From Protea cynaroides (Eukaryota > Streptophyta > Magnoliopsida > Proteales > Proteaceae): a stretch of DNA of 64,000 nucleotides. The stretch is from the NCBI GenBank assembly GCA_028583415.1, contig CM053270.1, forward strand, positions 6,580,342 to 6,644,341. Direction: 5' to 3'. The notes under the pieces were generated by a model. That model was not told the origin of the DNA and made no database searches. It saw only the letters and a list, made by a program, of their open reading frames with translations. Below, in pieces: positions 22,182 through 34,552 of the stretch (position 1 is its first letter; each line of letters opens with the position of its first letter). Both the position numbers and the translations under genes were made by a program.

Positions 22182-24859
22182 TGTCTAGACCAAGTTCTGG
22201 GGCAGGCGATGGGAGGCGATGGTGCTAGTTCCCGTACTGACCCTGCATGGCAATATGGGACTGCCCTTCAGGGTGATAGGAAGAAAACCCAGTGTAATTT
22301 TTGTGGGAAGAAGCTTTAGTCTGGCGTCATCACAAGACTGAAGCAACACTTGAGTGGATTGGGCAAAGATGTTTCCAAATACTCGCAATGTCATGTGGAT
22401 ATATCCAGGGCCATAGGTGAACAGTTGAGGGGGGGAGGCAGAGGAAGGCAGCAATGGAAAGAGAAAAACAACAGTTTGAGAAGGCAGTTCGAAGCACCAT
22501 ACCAGAATTCAGTGAGGAACATGAGGCTGAGGGGTGGGATATAGAAGATATGACAGAGGCAGAGGCAAGACAAATGCGCCATGCGACAATGGCTAGTAGA
22601 GAAACCCTTAGATCAGATGCAGAAAGGAGACAGACAAGAGCAGGTACATCTGGAGCAGGTGGCAGTGGTAGTGGATTTGCTCAGCCTGAGCCACAGAGAC
22701 GGAGCAAAGGGATTGGTTCTTGGTTTTCTAGATCACGAAGTAGAAGGGAAGAACTTGTGCCTCAGCCACGGCCACGGGATGATTATGTTCAAGTTCTAGA
22801 GCAAGATCCTAGAGTCTTTACGAAGCAAGGTAGCAAGCAGAAAAAAAATAAAGGCAATGTTTGGAGGAAAGAATAGGGAGTCAGTAGGGTATTCTTACTC
22901 TAAGTGGTCGTTTTATCATAGCATCCCAGCAAACGCAACCATAGGCCCTTTCTTTCAAAGCATGCTAAATGCAGTTGCTGAGGCAGGTACAGGGATTAGA
23001 GGGCCAAATCAATATGAGCTAATAATTCATTATTTGCCTCAACATAAGAAGGAATTACAAGACTGGATCTTGGGCCAGAAGAAGAATTGAGAAGATTTAA
23101 GAGCAACCATTATTTGTGATGGTTGGACTGGTCCTACTAGAAAGTCCATCATCAACTTCATGGTTTACTATGATGGGAGGACGGTGTTCCTTAGGTTTGT
23201 TGATGCATCAGCTTTAATAGAAGATGCAGACTATATTTATGGGTTGTTGCAACAGGTGGTGGCTGAGGTGGGAGCTCAGAACGTTGTCCAGATTGTGACA
23301 GACAACGGCAACAATTTTAAGAAGGCAGGGGAGATGTTAATGAACAATGCCGACTACAATCTCTTCTGGACTCCATGTGCCGCCCATTGTATTGATTTGA
23401 CGTTGAAGGACATGGGTAAAATAAGCAAAGTGAAGAGGGTGGTTGAGCAAGCAAGACAAGTAACCACTTTCATCTACAACCATGGTTATTCCTTGAATAT
23501 GTTCAGGGAGAGATGTGGAGGGGACTTGGTCAGACCAAGCGTCACCAGATTCGCTACGAACTTCATAGCATTGAAGAGCTTTGAGGCGAAGATGGCCAGA
23601 GTCAGATCGATGCTTGCATCTGAGGATTGGTTTTCATGCATAGAGTACCATTGCTTTTCAGATGAATTTTGGCAAAACATAAAGGTGGTAGTCAGGGTGT
23701 TGCATCCTGTAGTGCAGGTGTTGAGATTGGTAGATACTGAGCGAAAACCTACCATGCCACTTCTTTATGCAGCTGTAGACGCATTGAAAGTACGTGTTAA
23801 AGCTTTAATACCACGTGGCTATAAGAATTATATAAAGATCATCAATGACCGATGGGAGAGTCAACTCATGCATCCATTGCATAAGGCTAGTGAGTAAATT
23901 TGATGACATATTTACTTTATTTACTTATGTACCAATATAATTTTTATTTGCTTTAACCACGTATCCACTGTCAAATATATCAGCACACTATTTGAACCCC
24001 AAGTACCAGTATACGCATGTACTTGGGACGAAACATAGAACTCATTGAGACAGTGAAGCTAGTGGTTGCAAAGTTGGAGTCAGATCCCCAAGCACAGGCA
24101 TTGGCAAACCTAGAGGTGAGTTGTATGCTTCAATTACTGGAAATATGGCAAAACTATATATTGTAATTGCAAATATTTATAAGTTTTCGATTGTGTGTAG
24201 ATTAAAACCTTCAGGGAAGCCCGTGGGAGTTTTGGGTTCTCCATTGCAGTGGCTGCACATGACAAAAGTGATCCATGTATGTATTACGTTTAAATGACAT
24301 ACGAAATTAAATTATCTTATGTTTTATGTATTACGTTTAAATGACATATGAAATTAAAATATGCTATTGTTCTTATGCAGCTGAATGGTGGGTGTTGCAT
24401 GGTAAAAATGCACCTGCTTTGAAAAAGATAGCAAGTAGAGTGTTAGCTCAGACATGCTCTGCATCTGGCTGTGAGCGAAATTGGAGTAATTTCAACCTCA
24501 TTCATTCAAAGAGGCGGAATCGACTTAGCTCCCAACAACTAAATGACTTGGTCTTTGTGCATTACAACATGAGGCTGAGGGTGCAAAACATGTTCCATGA
24601 TAAGGAGGATGATACCCCACTCGAAGTCGCCAACATCTTCCAGCTTGACTCTGAAGAGGAAGATTCATTAGTAGAGTGGGTGCGAAACAGAGGAGTACCA
24701 GTGATGGACGAGCCCGGGGGGATGCCTGACCCCCATTTGGCCAACCATTTGGATACTGATGTCAACGAGTTTCTAACCTCGGAAGAGGGTCGAGTACATA
24801 CACGGTCACCCGTGCCGTTTGACCCTCCTGCTGACACTGATACAGATGATCCTGAGTAG
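22182..24859 (+). pseudogene. hAT transposase (BED finger, DUF659, hATC)
   Basis: The product would cut and paste the element in the nucleus. The N-terminal part has a BED-type zinc finger (QCNFCGKK, then RLKQHLSG, about 22290-22355). A basic and charged linker follows (22454-22876). The catalytic part holds ICDGWTGPT (about 23115), VTDNGNNF (about 23295) and the CAAHCIDL motif (about 23380) typical of hAT. The hATC dimerisation region is at 24375-24600 (AAEWWVLHG, CERNWSNF). The coding is split by introns around 23898-24370. An in-frame TAG in the zinc finger (about 22317), a frameshift near 22450 and a stop near 23088 disable it. A clearly related but worse copy lies at 56.7-58.6 kb. Confidence 0.85.
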
Positions 24860-26606
24860 AGTTGGAGTGGTAGTGATCATGGGGGTGGGCGTGGAAGCCC
24901 AGGTGGAGGTCGAGCCACTATTGTCAATATTGGGGCTGATCCAGATCCACAAGCATCACCTATTAGATACACTGGGGAGAGCCAGTACACTCATGCAACA
25001 CAGGATGATGACCATGGTGCACGTGTGCCATCTTCATCACGTAGACCAACTTTGTATTCGTGTAGGCCTCGGCATCATTCCCAATCTCAATATGATGAAG
25101 ATGCTGATTGCAGTAGCATCATGGACGTCGATGTTGATAGGCCCTACTGGCTTACAATGATTGAGTATGGAGGAAAATAGCAGTTACTGCAGTTGACAGG
25201 AACAGTAGAATGTTCCTGGATATAGCACTAGTTCAACATACACCTCAAATGATTATATTGATATCAACTTCGTCCTCTATCCCACTGCGACTGCATATGG
25301 TTCTTCTTTCGATGATCATTCAGATGTAAGAGCACAGACACAGAGTCAAAGTGGATCAACCAACTTCTATTCCGTTCCATCAGTACCTCCGCAAGAGTCT
25401 ACGCACCAGAGTACTACTTCAGAAGTTTTTCCATTCTTTCCAAAGATAGGTATCCTTCGGACAGCTACTGATGTTATATTCATGAATCATGTGCAAAACT
25501 ATCAGAACTACTTTGCATCAAGAATGTCGTGGGAAGATTATATTGCTCAGTTGGACGACAATTTGTGTCGATAACTTTCCCAAATGTATGATGATAGTAG
25601 GATGGATCATCCACGACACTTTACGTATTACTAAACATTGTATATGTATGAGGATTGAAGAATTGTGGACTATGGGCACATGGGGACTATGAGATCATTC
25701 AGTATTGAATATTTGAACTATGATGTAATGATTTATAATGAAGTGTTATTTTGTTTCTCTTTCTCCTAATGCATTATGTTATTGTCTCATTTACCATATT
25801 TGATTGAATATAATAGCCAATATTAGCCTAAGTTTACAACAGAGTTCAACGTTGACTGCCGAAACATGGATGTAAACCCAAACAACCACAAAGAGTCATT
25901 ATTTTTACAATTTTATGCTCTAAATGTGTTTATGTGTGTAAAAATGAGGTTCCCCTGAAGTTAGAGACCTAAAAAATGTATTTTGGCCACCGCGGACAAA
26001 ATGCAATGTCTCGAAGAGATCTCGCCGAGATCTCTCAACTCCTCGGAAACCCGAGATTTTAAACCTTGACTGAACTAGAGACCATCTTTTTATAGGCGTT
26101 CTACACCAAAGGAGTAGCTTCTCCAGGAAGTTAATCGATGGTCATCATGACCAGATATTTCGACGTCTCTTCTGACAGGACGTGACTCTTCGAGCCGTAC
26201 ATCGCAGTAAATGATGGAGTTAGTGGAGTTGACACACGGTTCATTTGAGCAATGGTATAGGTTACTCTCGATCGTCACAAGGACGCGTGGCGTACCCTCG
26301 TTAACCCAATTCAAACACCCCCTATTGGCACTCTTTACATTGAAGAATCATGCGAACGGATTCGGCGGGATTTTTCGAGAATCCGTTCCGTCTTTCATTA
26401 AAGAGCCGTTACGCCTTTATGACACATTTATGGCGGTAAGGAATTGGGCGAGTTGCCCTAGTTGTTCATCGCTGAAGTTTTGCTCGTCATGATAATTCTC
26501 TGCGACTTGGTGAATTTTCGCGATTTCTCTATTGCGGAAGGTGAATTTTGTCTCCTCTAAAGATTGTCCCATCATACTCATCGAGTTCACTGGAACAAGG
26601 GACAAC

Positions 26607-27296
26607 TGTTGATACCATAATTCGCTCACTAATCATGGGGCAACACGTGTAGTCAGAATTCATGATGTAAGAAGGAGAACACGTGCCTTGGTGATTTTGA
26701 CCAACAAATCGTCAATCTTGGCGAGTGCCTCTTCTTGCGAGTTGGGACTCGCCCCAAAGCGGTGTGGAATATCAAGTCGCATAATTACTTGGCGACTTGG
26801 TAATTGAATGCCTCAACTCGCGCCTCATCATGCTCTTCAGCTGTCACAAGTGCAGAAGACTTCTTAATCATCACAGCAATATGTTACGTGATGATCTTTC
26901 CTTGCTGATTATGACAAGCGACTTGACACATCTTGGCCGTTGGTTTGTAATCTTACGGTCACGCTTGAATCTCGGAGATACTCTTGACAGTTAGACGGTT
27001 ACTCCAATGCCTTGTCCCAAGAATATTCAAGATACTCCATGTCTATAAAAGCCATTCGACGCACATTCAGAAAAACAAGATTCTTAGCTAAGTAGTTTGA
27101 TTCCCTCCTAAATTTATTTTCTTCCCCCACGACCAAGGAGCTTGACCTTCTCAAGCTCCATATTATTAGCTTCATCACTGACTTGATCGTCGGAGTGGAC
27201 GTCAGGCTATCTCGGCCTGCCCTCCGGTGACGACTTTACTCTTTCCATTTTGCAGGAGAATGAAGATTAAGTGCCAGTAAGTAAACAGCCACAACA
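26607..27296 (+). repeat. 3' LTR of Gypsy/Tat
   Basis: It begins TGTTGATACC after a purine-rich stretch (GGAACAAGGGACAAC) and ends GCCACAACA directly before the CTCGT duplication. Confidence 0.93.
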
Positions 27297-27301
27297 CTCG
27301 T

Positions 27302-27800
27302 GTTTTTGGCAGTACGTGTTTTGTCCACATCCTACATCCTAAAATGGACAAATTATCTCCCCGGTCTTTCAAATGTATTTTCCTTCGCTACTCTCGTACT
27401 CAGAAAGGTTACCGGTGTTTTGACTCTATTACTCGGCGTCATTTTGTCAGTCATGATGAACCGTTCTTTAGAACAAGTCATATTACTTTATTCTTGTTCC
27501 CACTAATTCACCTTTCACTGATATTCCTTAACCTCTCATTCCTTCTGATGATGAACCCCCCTCCATTCCACCCCAAATTCGCAACCCTTGCAGGTTTATG
27601 CCCGTCGCACTCAGGTTGCTCCACCTACTACGACTACTGCTCCGGCTGCTGCTGACGCTATCCCTAGTTCTGCAGTCGAATCTGACCTACCTATTGCTCT
27701 CCGAAAAGGTAAAAGAACTTCACAGAATTCCTTGGTTACCTTTCCCATTGAGCACTTTGTTACTACTGCCCCATCTACCCACTTCTCAACGGTGACTTGT
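27302..27800 (+). pseudogene. Copia integrase end and linker
   Basis: This is the downstream part of the Copia interrupted at 10013. It holds the integrase C-terminal signature (KCIFLRYSRTQKGYRCFD, about 27369-27422) and a low-complexity Pro/Ala/Ser linker before reverse transcriptase. Frames switch near 27430-27590. Confidence 0.75.
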
Positions 27801-27807
27801 TTACTCT

Positions 27808-28539
27808 TTGGCTGCTACCTTTGTACCCACTACCCTATCCCAAGCTTTGTCCCATCCAGGGTGGCATGCTGCTATGAATGATGAAATAGATGCTCTGACC
27901 TCCCGTCAGACTTGGACTCTTGTTGACCTCCCACCTACCCACTCAGTTGTGAAGTGCAAATGGGTCTATACTATGAAACATAACTCAGATGGCTCTGTTG
28001 AACGGCTGAAAGCACGGTTAGTTGCCAAGGGGTACACTCAAACCTATGGGGTAGACTATTTTAAGACATTCTCTCCTGTGGCCCGTCTCAATTCAGTCTG
28101 GGTACTTGTTTCCATGGCTGTCAATTTTGATTGGCCCTTGTATCAAATGGACATCAAAAATGCGTTCTTGTATGGGGATCTTTATGAGGAGGTATATATG
28201 GACCAACCTCCGGGGTATGTTGCTCAGGGAGGGAATTCCACTAAAGTCTGCAAGTTACTAAAAGCAATATATGTACTAAATCAGTCCCCTTGTGCGTGGT
28301 TTGATAAATTTAGCACTGTCATTACTAGTCTTGGCATTACTAATTGCTATTCAAATCATTCTGTTTTTGTACGTCGTCATCAAGCTACTGTTACTATCAT
28401 TGTTGTCTATATGGACGACATAATTATTGCAGGGAATGATAAGTTGGGTATTACAGAATTTAAGTCTCACCTAAATACCCACTTTCAGATGAAGGACTTA
28501 GGACTCCTTCAGTATTTTCTTGGTATTGAAGTAGTTTGA
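27808..28539 (+). pseudogene. Copia reverse transcriptase
   Basis: The open frame contains WHAAMNDEIDAL, KCKWVYTMK, YQMDIKNAFLYGDL, the catalytic VVYMDDIIIAG (about 28407-28440) and LGLLQYFLGIEVV. The two aspartates of YMDD are intact, unlike the Gypsy copy nearby. The frame ends in a TGA at 28537-28539 before the RNase H, so it is not part of a complete polyprotein. Confidence 0.85.
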
Positions 28540-29327
28540 AGCCGTACTAGTATCAGTCTCTCCCAACGCAAGTATGTCCTCGATCTTCTTGCAAAAACAG
28601 GTCTTCTTGGCACCAAGTCGGTTGAAACTCCAATGGATCCACATCAGAAATTCGAACATGTGATAGTCCTGAATATTATAATGTTCATCAATATAAACGG
28701 TTGGTTGGGAAGCTAATTTATCTTACTGTTACTAGACCTGACCTTTCTTATGCTATTGGAGTGGTGAGTCAATTTATGCAAGCTCCTAAGTTTGTCCATT
28801 GGGAGGCGGTCTGTCGTATCTTATGCTATCTCAAGAAATCTCCAGGTACAAGTCTTGTTTATTCCCGACATCGCCACCTTGACATTGTTAGGTTTTCAGA
28901 TGCTGATTGGGCCGGGGCAGATGGTGATAGACGTTCCACTACAGGTTATTGTACTTTCATTGGTGGCAATCTCGTCACTTGGGGAAGTAAGAAGCAAACC
29001 ACTGTCTCCAAATCCAGTGTTGAGTTTGAATACCATGCTATGGCACAGACTACTACTGAATTAATGTAGCTGAAGAATCTTCTGCAAGAGTTGGGATTTC
29101 TTATTTCTCAGCCTATGACCTTAATGTGTGATAATCAAGCTGCGATCTATATTGTTAATAATCCAGTATTCCATGAACGTACCAAGCATATAGAAGTGGA
29201 TTGCCATTTTGTCCATGATGCAGTTCTGAGGAAGCTTGTTGCCACTCCATTGGTTTCATTTTCAAATCAACTTGTGAATATTCTCACTATTTGGACCAGC
29301 ATACCGGTTGAACTGTTACAAGCTTAG
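28540..29327 (+). pseudogene. Copia RNase H
   Basis: LTVTRPDLSYAIGVVSQFM, FSDADWAG, RRSTTGYCTFIGGN and the ending region ERTKHIEVDCHFVHD mark Copia RNase H. A stop at 29067-29069 and a shift near 28690 interrupt it. Confidence 0.8.
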
Positions 29328-29350
29328 ATTAGCTGATTTGTACACTTCAG

Positions 29351-29763
29351 CTTGAGGGAGGGTGTTACGAAGTTGACCCATAGGCCCATAGACCCATGGG
29401 ACCCACTAGATATCACTGACGGTGTGGCGCTGGTTCTAGTGCTGGCTCCCCTTTCTCTTCCTTCTTTAATTAGTTACAGATTTATTTCCTTTGATTTTAT
29501 TATTGTAATCTTCTCTTATTGTCTTCCTTTGATTTTATTATTGTAATCTTCTCTTATTGTCTCTTCTTAGAATAGACTTTCCTTGTAAATCTGTTTATTT
29601 TCTTTCTCTATAAGTACAAGGTAAAGAGGAGAGCTATTTAACGATTTGGGCTACAGCAAATTGTTGTGTCGAAATCTCTCTCTCTCTCTCTCCCCCCTCA
29701 ATCTTCTTCTCTTTTAATTTCTGGTTGTATACTTGCTGATTGTTTCTTTGAGAAATTGTTACA
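29351..29763 (+). repeat. Purine tract and 3' LTR of Copia
   Basis: CTTGAGGGAGGG at 29351-29362 is the polypurine tract that primes second-strand synthesis. The LTR follows at 29363-29763, starting TGTTACGAAG and ending TTGTTACA. Confidence 0.9.
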
Positions 29764-30258
29764 CCATAAAAGGACCAAACACATTGAGGTTGACTGTCAC
29801 TTTGTACATGATGCACTAATGTAGAAGATGATCTTGCCGAACATCAATTCCAAGCATCAACTTGGTGATATGTTTACCAAAGTGTTGTTTAAGGCCCTGT
29901 TTCTTCAAGGATGTGCGAAGCTGAGCTTGGGTGATATTTGCACTCCACCTTGAGGGAGAGTGTTAGAATGTTCAGGTTTAAGTCGTCAGGGTAGTTTAGT
30001 GACTTTACTCATGCTGTAACGTTCTTAATTCAGTTATTTCTCTTTTATTTAAATGTCAGTTATGTAGGGGCAGTATATAATTCTGGATCTTTTATTAGTA
30101 TTATAAATAATAACCAAAAGGGGGGACGTGGATTACACTCAATCTTTTCTTCCCCTGTGTCTCCTTCTGATCTCTTTCTTCTTCTTTCTTTCTTCTTCTT
30201 CACCTTTCTCCTTCTTGTGTGTTGCATGGTCTGATTTCTTGCCCTAGCTATTGTAACA
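29764..30258 (+). mobile_element. Tail of an older Copia with its 3' LTR
   Basis: Coding for KRTKHIEVDCHFVHDAL and the RNase H end (QLGDMFTKVL) runs to about 29950, then a purine tract TTGAGGGAGAG and an LTR at 29961-30258 (TGTTAGAATG to TTGTAACA). This is the right flank of the host into which the younger Copia inserted; the left flank is at 7127-7171. Confidence 0.75.
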
Positions 30259-30625
30259 TACCACATAGCAAGTCTGATGATGGCCGAAATTGTGTGGAAA
30301 AGTAGATCCAAAGGTCCCTTGGTCCCATGTCAAGTTTCAGCTCAATTGGAGTTGGTCAAATGGCAAAATAAGATTCTCAAAAATCCAGGACTACCAAGAG
30401 GATCAATGGCATGAACTACCAAGAAAGTGCATGATAATAAATGGGAGGGTATATGATTGAATTTAAATATGGAATATGGCAAGTAACCAATCTAAACTAT
30501 TCTCTAATTAAAACTGACACATCACCAATCTATGTGCCACAACTAGGAGGGTCACCCATAGATACTCTATGGACAGGATTGACCATAAACATTTTGCCTT
30601 ATAAAATTGTTATGATAGAACATAC
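30259..30625. other. Intron sequence, nothing recognised
   Basis: This is the 5' end of the 28.5-kb intron, between the donor at 30625 and the old Copia LTR. Confidence 0.4.
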
Positions 30626-30672
30626 CTTTCTCTTTTTGTTGCTCGTTCTCTTGTAATCCTTATCCTTCCTGT
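30626..30672 (-). CDS. Host gene internal exon, lysine-rich
   Basis: This 47-bp exon follows acceptor TTTGCAG and precedes donor GTATGT. It completes a split codon with the preceding exon and encodes a basic stretch (RKDKDYKRTSNKKRK), ending in phase 0 to match the terminal exon. It lies only 79 bp from the preceding exon, like an ordinary plant intron. Confidence 0.7.
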
Positions 30673-30751
30673 CTGCAAAGACAAATCTCACAGAAAAGAA
30701 GCTAGTCAGATTTTGAAAGCCAGGTAAATTTTCTGTAATTCTTTCACTTAC

Positions 30752-30893
30752 CCTTTGAGTGATTAGACTTAATGCTAGAGCGGTTTCTACCAAGAGAAAG
30801 CTTGGTCTCCCTTTCAGCATCTAATTGAGCCCTATACTCCCTCATCATTCTATCTTTATCTGCTTCCAGCTCCCCTTTTTTCATTTTATCTTC
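30752..30893 (-). CDS. Host gene internal exon, charged helix
   Basis: The exon has 142 bp, acceptor TATTTAG and donor GGTAAGTG. It encodes 47 codons plus one base. The sequence KKGELEADKDRMMREYRAQL is strongly helical and charged, followed by a Ser/Asn-rich part. Only one reading phase is open, and it is the phase required by both neighbours. The 5' neighbouring exon is 12 kb away, beyond a Copia and a PIF-like element. Confidence 0.75.
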
Positions 30894-32363
30894 CTAAATA
30901 GTCAACAACAAGATAAACATGTAAAATCCTTAAATGTCCGAACCAACGAAACAACGACAAAGCAATCTAGCATGCAGTAGGAAGCAAACATCAAGACACC
31001 AAGAAGCAAAACATGAAAAGGATTACAAAGCACAAACTGTTTGACAAAGGTTTAATCTATGTTAGAGAAGCAAGACGTAATGTAGGCGATCCATCAGCCA
31101 CCATAACATGACCATCTGATTTGACCTGTAACCATTTTGTGCCCATTCAATGGATTAAAAGCACATACATATTTATTTTTTATTTTTTTTGGATAAACAA
31201 CCATCATCAGCTAAGTGATACCGAAGTCATTTCCCATTGGTTTCACATTCATTTCAGCCCGATCCAGGATTTCTGGCTATAAACTGACATTATAATATCA
31301 GGGACAATCAAGATTTTCAGTATCACATATCGTTAGTGTATCAATCAGGTGATTTAAGAAACTTATTGTGGATATGGTGGATACGCTAGGATACTGAGCA
31401 AAATACGCACAGGGATGATTGGGGAATATGCAATACACAATTTTAAAACATGAAAACACTATAATAAGTAACATTAAGAAAGGAAAATGTTTCTTACACT
31501 CATACTAATAGTCTAATACCATGTCGAGTTATGGGCTGGTTCAAACTCAGAATTATAAGTGTCAAGAAGAACCTTTTCCAGTCTAAAAACAATTTTCATT
31601 TAGTTTAATATTTATTTGATTTTTCAAAACTGAAAATATAAAAAAAAAAAATCCAATTAAAATGCATGATGCAGCAGAAAACACTTTATTCTCCATGTAA
31701 ATCAGAATATTACATACAAATTGCATACTTTTTTATTTTTTAAATAACTTTGATATTTCTTTTTCCAGAAATTATAAAATAAATAAAATAATAATTTCAA
31801 TATTCAAAAAATTAAAATGAAGTTGGCAAATGGTAGATCAGTATTCGAAGTTGCACATATAAAAAAAGGAAACTCTATTGGCTGAGTATTTGGAAAGAAA
31901 AAAAACTTCAAAATTTTTTTTGTGTGAAATTTTTTTTGTTCTTCACAAAGATTTCAGAACTATTCTCTGATTTGAGAAAAAAAAATGGTATTCAATGAGT
32001 GGAATCAAGTTAACCAACAGTCCCTGTTTTGGTATTAGATGTTTAAAGTCCATTTAGTATTTTTTATTGTAATGGGTTCAATTATGAAGCCCAAGACTCA
32101 ACTGTAAAGGGGGTGCATGAGAATTAGTATTTTAATTAATTAATTTATTATGAATTGTCCAGAGTCCAAGTTTAGGAAATTAGTCAACCATCCAAAAGTC
32201 CTAATGCTAGATATATTACGCATAAGAGTCCTAGATCTAGATATTTTCTTTGGGATTTATATATAAATATGTAATCACCCCTCAGCCCTACATGAGTTGA
32301 TTAAGTCGAATAAATTTTGCTCGAGTTTGCTAGTTGACAACAAACAGCCTTGCTGCCTTTGTG

Positions 32364-32396
<33 letters not shown>

Positions 32397-32591
32397 ACGC
32401 AATCAATAATCCTTTGTTTCTCTCTCTTTCCACCTCTCGATTCATATTTTTATAATAAATTTCATCAAAATGGATTTTCAGTATCATCTTCTCTCAAACC
32501 TTTTAATTCGGAACGATGTTAGATTAGGATTCAAATCTGTTCCATCTTAGTTGTTAGATCAGAATCTCCTATTAACCAGATTCTCTAATTA
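30894..32591. other. Intron sequence, AT-rich
   Basis: This is the 3' part of the 12-kb intron. No coding motif is seen. A (CT)n run of about 14 units sits at 32364-32392. Confidence 0.45.
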
Positions 32592-33888
32592 GGGTGTATT
32601 TGGTATCATTTTTGCTTTTGTTTTCTGACAGATTTTTGTTTTTGTAGGTGTTTGGTATCATTTTTAGGTGCTATTTATGAAAAGAAAAAATAAAAACAAG
32701 CCCCAAATCAAAAAGAGGTTGGGATCTCTTTTTGATTTTTGGCCAAAAAGGGGTTTAAGCTGTTTTTGCGCAAACCTTTAGTGACCAAGTGTTCAAACCT
32801 TCCAAAACTGAGGGAAAAAATGTAATTTTAATATTTTTATAAAACCATCATCCCTCCGTATCTTTTGTCTCTCGAACTCTCTACAACTCTCTACAACTCA
32901 GGTTCAGTTCAAGTTCCTCAGAATGCCTTTAGGGTTTCGGTTGTAAACCCTTTTGCTGCAGGTAATGTGGTTTGGGGATCGGTGAAAGGCTCGGATCTCT
33001 TGTCTCGAATATTTGGTCGGTGTCGTCTAGGAGGCCGATAACCGTACTGACAGATCAAACGGTGGCAGGGATGGTGCCTGCGCTTGGGTGTGATGTTAGA
33101 GTGCTGCCGGGATTCACAAATCTGCAGCGTGAGGCGCAGCCTAGTGCGGATGCTGTTAGTGGGGGCTTGAGGGATAATCTCGTGCAGAGAGGTGAGGTGC
33201 CTAACCCTGACAATTGTCTATTACTTTTTCTTTTTCTTTTTTTTTTTTTTTGGGGGGGGTGTTCTTCCATTAACTCCGGTGAGAGAGGCCTCAGTGAGGA
33301 GTGTGGAGATCAGGTCGAGTTCTGGCAGAGAGACGGATCAAAGTGTTACTGCTGTTCGTGGTGCAGCGGCGCTCGCAGTAGGGGCCGCGAGTGTGAGGGC
33401 AAGGCCAAATATCGTAAGGGATGGGCAGATCTTGGCACATTCTTAGGGTTGCCATCTGAGGAACCGAGCATATCTATTTACAGTTTGTATCTCGAACTCT
33501 CTTCAACTCAGGTTCAAAAATGTAATATAAATATTTTTTATGAAACCAATTTTCCAAGGAAACTCCGAAGAAGACATCTTTGGGTTTGTTATCATCAAGA
33601 GAAAAGTGTTGCCTTGATCCTCCACCAAAGAAATTGCACAGGAGAACTACAACAGTGAATCTGTTCCGAAGTGAGTTCCCATGATATGAGGAAGAGAAGA
33701 GAAGTGAGGAAGAAGATGACTATATAAAAATTATTCTGCATATGCAATACCACACTTATTTTTCATTTTAGAATCTATTATGCTAAGTAGTTACAAAATA
33801 ACATTTTATTTTTTATCAAAAATTATTTTCAAAAATGCTTTTTAATAAATAGGCAAAAATCAAAAACAAAAATTATCCAAAGAGAGCC
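32592..33888. mobile_element. PIF/Harbinger-like element with GC-rich cargo
   Basis: The termini are inverted repeats: GGGTGTATTTGG at the left, and GGCTCTCTTTGG for the right end read in reverse, both followed by T-rich runs. A 3-bp TTA occurs on both sides (32589-32591, 33889-33891). TTA/TAA duplication with GG(G)...TTTGG ends fits PIF/Harbinger. No transposase is present. The interior (about 32940-33450) is GC-rich and codon-like, unlike its AT-rich ends, with an open frame at 32972-33658 and a T-run plus G-run at 33235-33260. This looks like captured gene sequence of unknown origin. Confidence 0.6.
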
Positions 33889-33891
33889 TTA

Positions 33892-34414
33892 TCTTCTCTC
33901 AAGTCAGCCCATTACCCACAAACTGGTTTAAACAGCTTGCATCATTCCGTTGAGAGTTTTCACAAGGAAAAATAAATACAAAACAATAAAGTCACCATCT
34001 CTAGCACAATCTCCTTTGCATTTTGAATGATACTCAGGACTGGCATCCACCAAGGTAGGGCTGTAGGGCAGAAAGATGCAGTACAGTACTATAATTGCAT
34101 CCATTCCCTCTAAATAGCTCCAAAACCCACTGCTGAAACTAAATAATTGAGAAAAGCCCAATTGACATGATCACAGGCTTTCACACACCTATTTACACAA
34201 CTTCTTCCAAATCATGTCCCTGGCTGTATCAGCAAATTCATTCTGCAATGACTACCTCTCTGCTTAATAGCTTGCCACCAAGAATAAATGTATCGATTCC
34301 TCGGGCAACTGATCCCATCACCTCTTCAGTTTAAGGTAAAAGGACCTGAAATATCATCTTGTATCCCTATTAAACGTGCACTAGGAAAATATTCAGCCCC
34401 AAAGCTTCCACTTA
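33892..34414. other. Intron sequence, nothing recognised
   Basis: Lies between the PIF-like element and the Copia LTR in the 12-kb intron. No gene seen. Confidence 0.4.
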
Positions 34415-34552
34415 TGTTGTAATATGGGTACGATGGTAGAATTGTCTCATAGGGCTTTTTTGTCTTTGTACTCATTCTAAATTGTTCTCTTCCATGTTAT
34501 AAATAAGCTGGCCTATGTCCCATTAAACACAGGTCATTACATCAATCCAACA
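34415..34552 (+). repeat. 5' LTR of the decayed Copia
   Basis: It starts TGTTGTAATATGG and ends AATCCAACA, with a TATAAATAAG box-like word. It matches 42070-42209. Confidence 0.88.

Larger units (their letters stand above)
21122..26068 (+). mobile_element. hAT transposon inserted in Gypsy/Tat
   Basis: The termini are imperfect inverted repeats: the left is CATGGAATAAAATCTCGG, and the right, reversed, is CAAGGTTTAAAATCTCGG. The flanks ACTGATCC (21114-21121) and ACTGAACT (26069-26076) match at six of eight bases, fitting an aged 8-bp hAT duplication. Subterminal regions are full of GAGATCTCG-type words, which could be transposase binding sites. The element carries a hAT transposase pseudogene. 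Its insertion splits the 3' non-coding part of the Gypsy. Confidence 0.85.
10014..27296 (+). mobile_element. Gypsy/Tat retrotransposon inserted in Copia
   Basis: It is bounded by LTRs at 10014-10689 and 26607-27296 and flanked by a perfect 5-bp duplication CTCGT (10009-10013 and 27297-27301). Removing an internal hAT leaves about 12.3 kb. Gag, protease, reverse transcriptase, RNase H, a second archaeal-type RNase H and integrase occur in Gypsy order. The extra RNase H plus antisense genes between integrase and the 3' LTR indicate the Tat lineage. By eye the LTRs differ at roughly one base in ten over the first 120 bases, so the insertion is old. Confidence 0.92.
7172..29763 (+). mobile_element. 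Copia retrotransposon, split by a Gypsy element
   Basis: This Ty1/Copia element has both LTRs (7172-7581 and 29363-29763) and a perfect 5-bp target duplication CCATA at 7167-7171 and 29764-29768. With the inserted Gypsy removed it is about 5.3 kb, a normal Copia length. The order gag, protease, integrase, reverse transcriptase, RNase H identifies Copia. A methionine initiator primer site and a purine tract are present. Several frameshifts, stops and altered integrase residues make it non-autonomous. Confidence 0.93.

Noticed and set aside
10014..27296. Integrated pararetrovirus or virus with an envelope gene
   Set aside because: LTRs, 5-bp duplication, dual RNase H and integrase fit Gypsy/Tat. 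The extra genes are antisense and show no membrane segments, so they are not an envelope.
33192..33446. 84-codon frame in the PIF-like element as an independent gene
   Set aside because: It starts before a T-run and G-run and has no family motif; kept only as cargo of the element.
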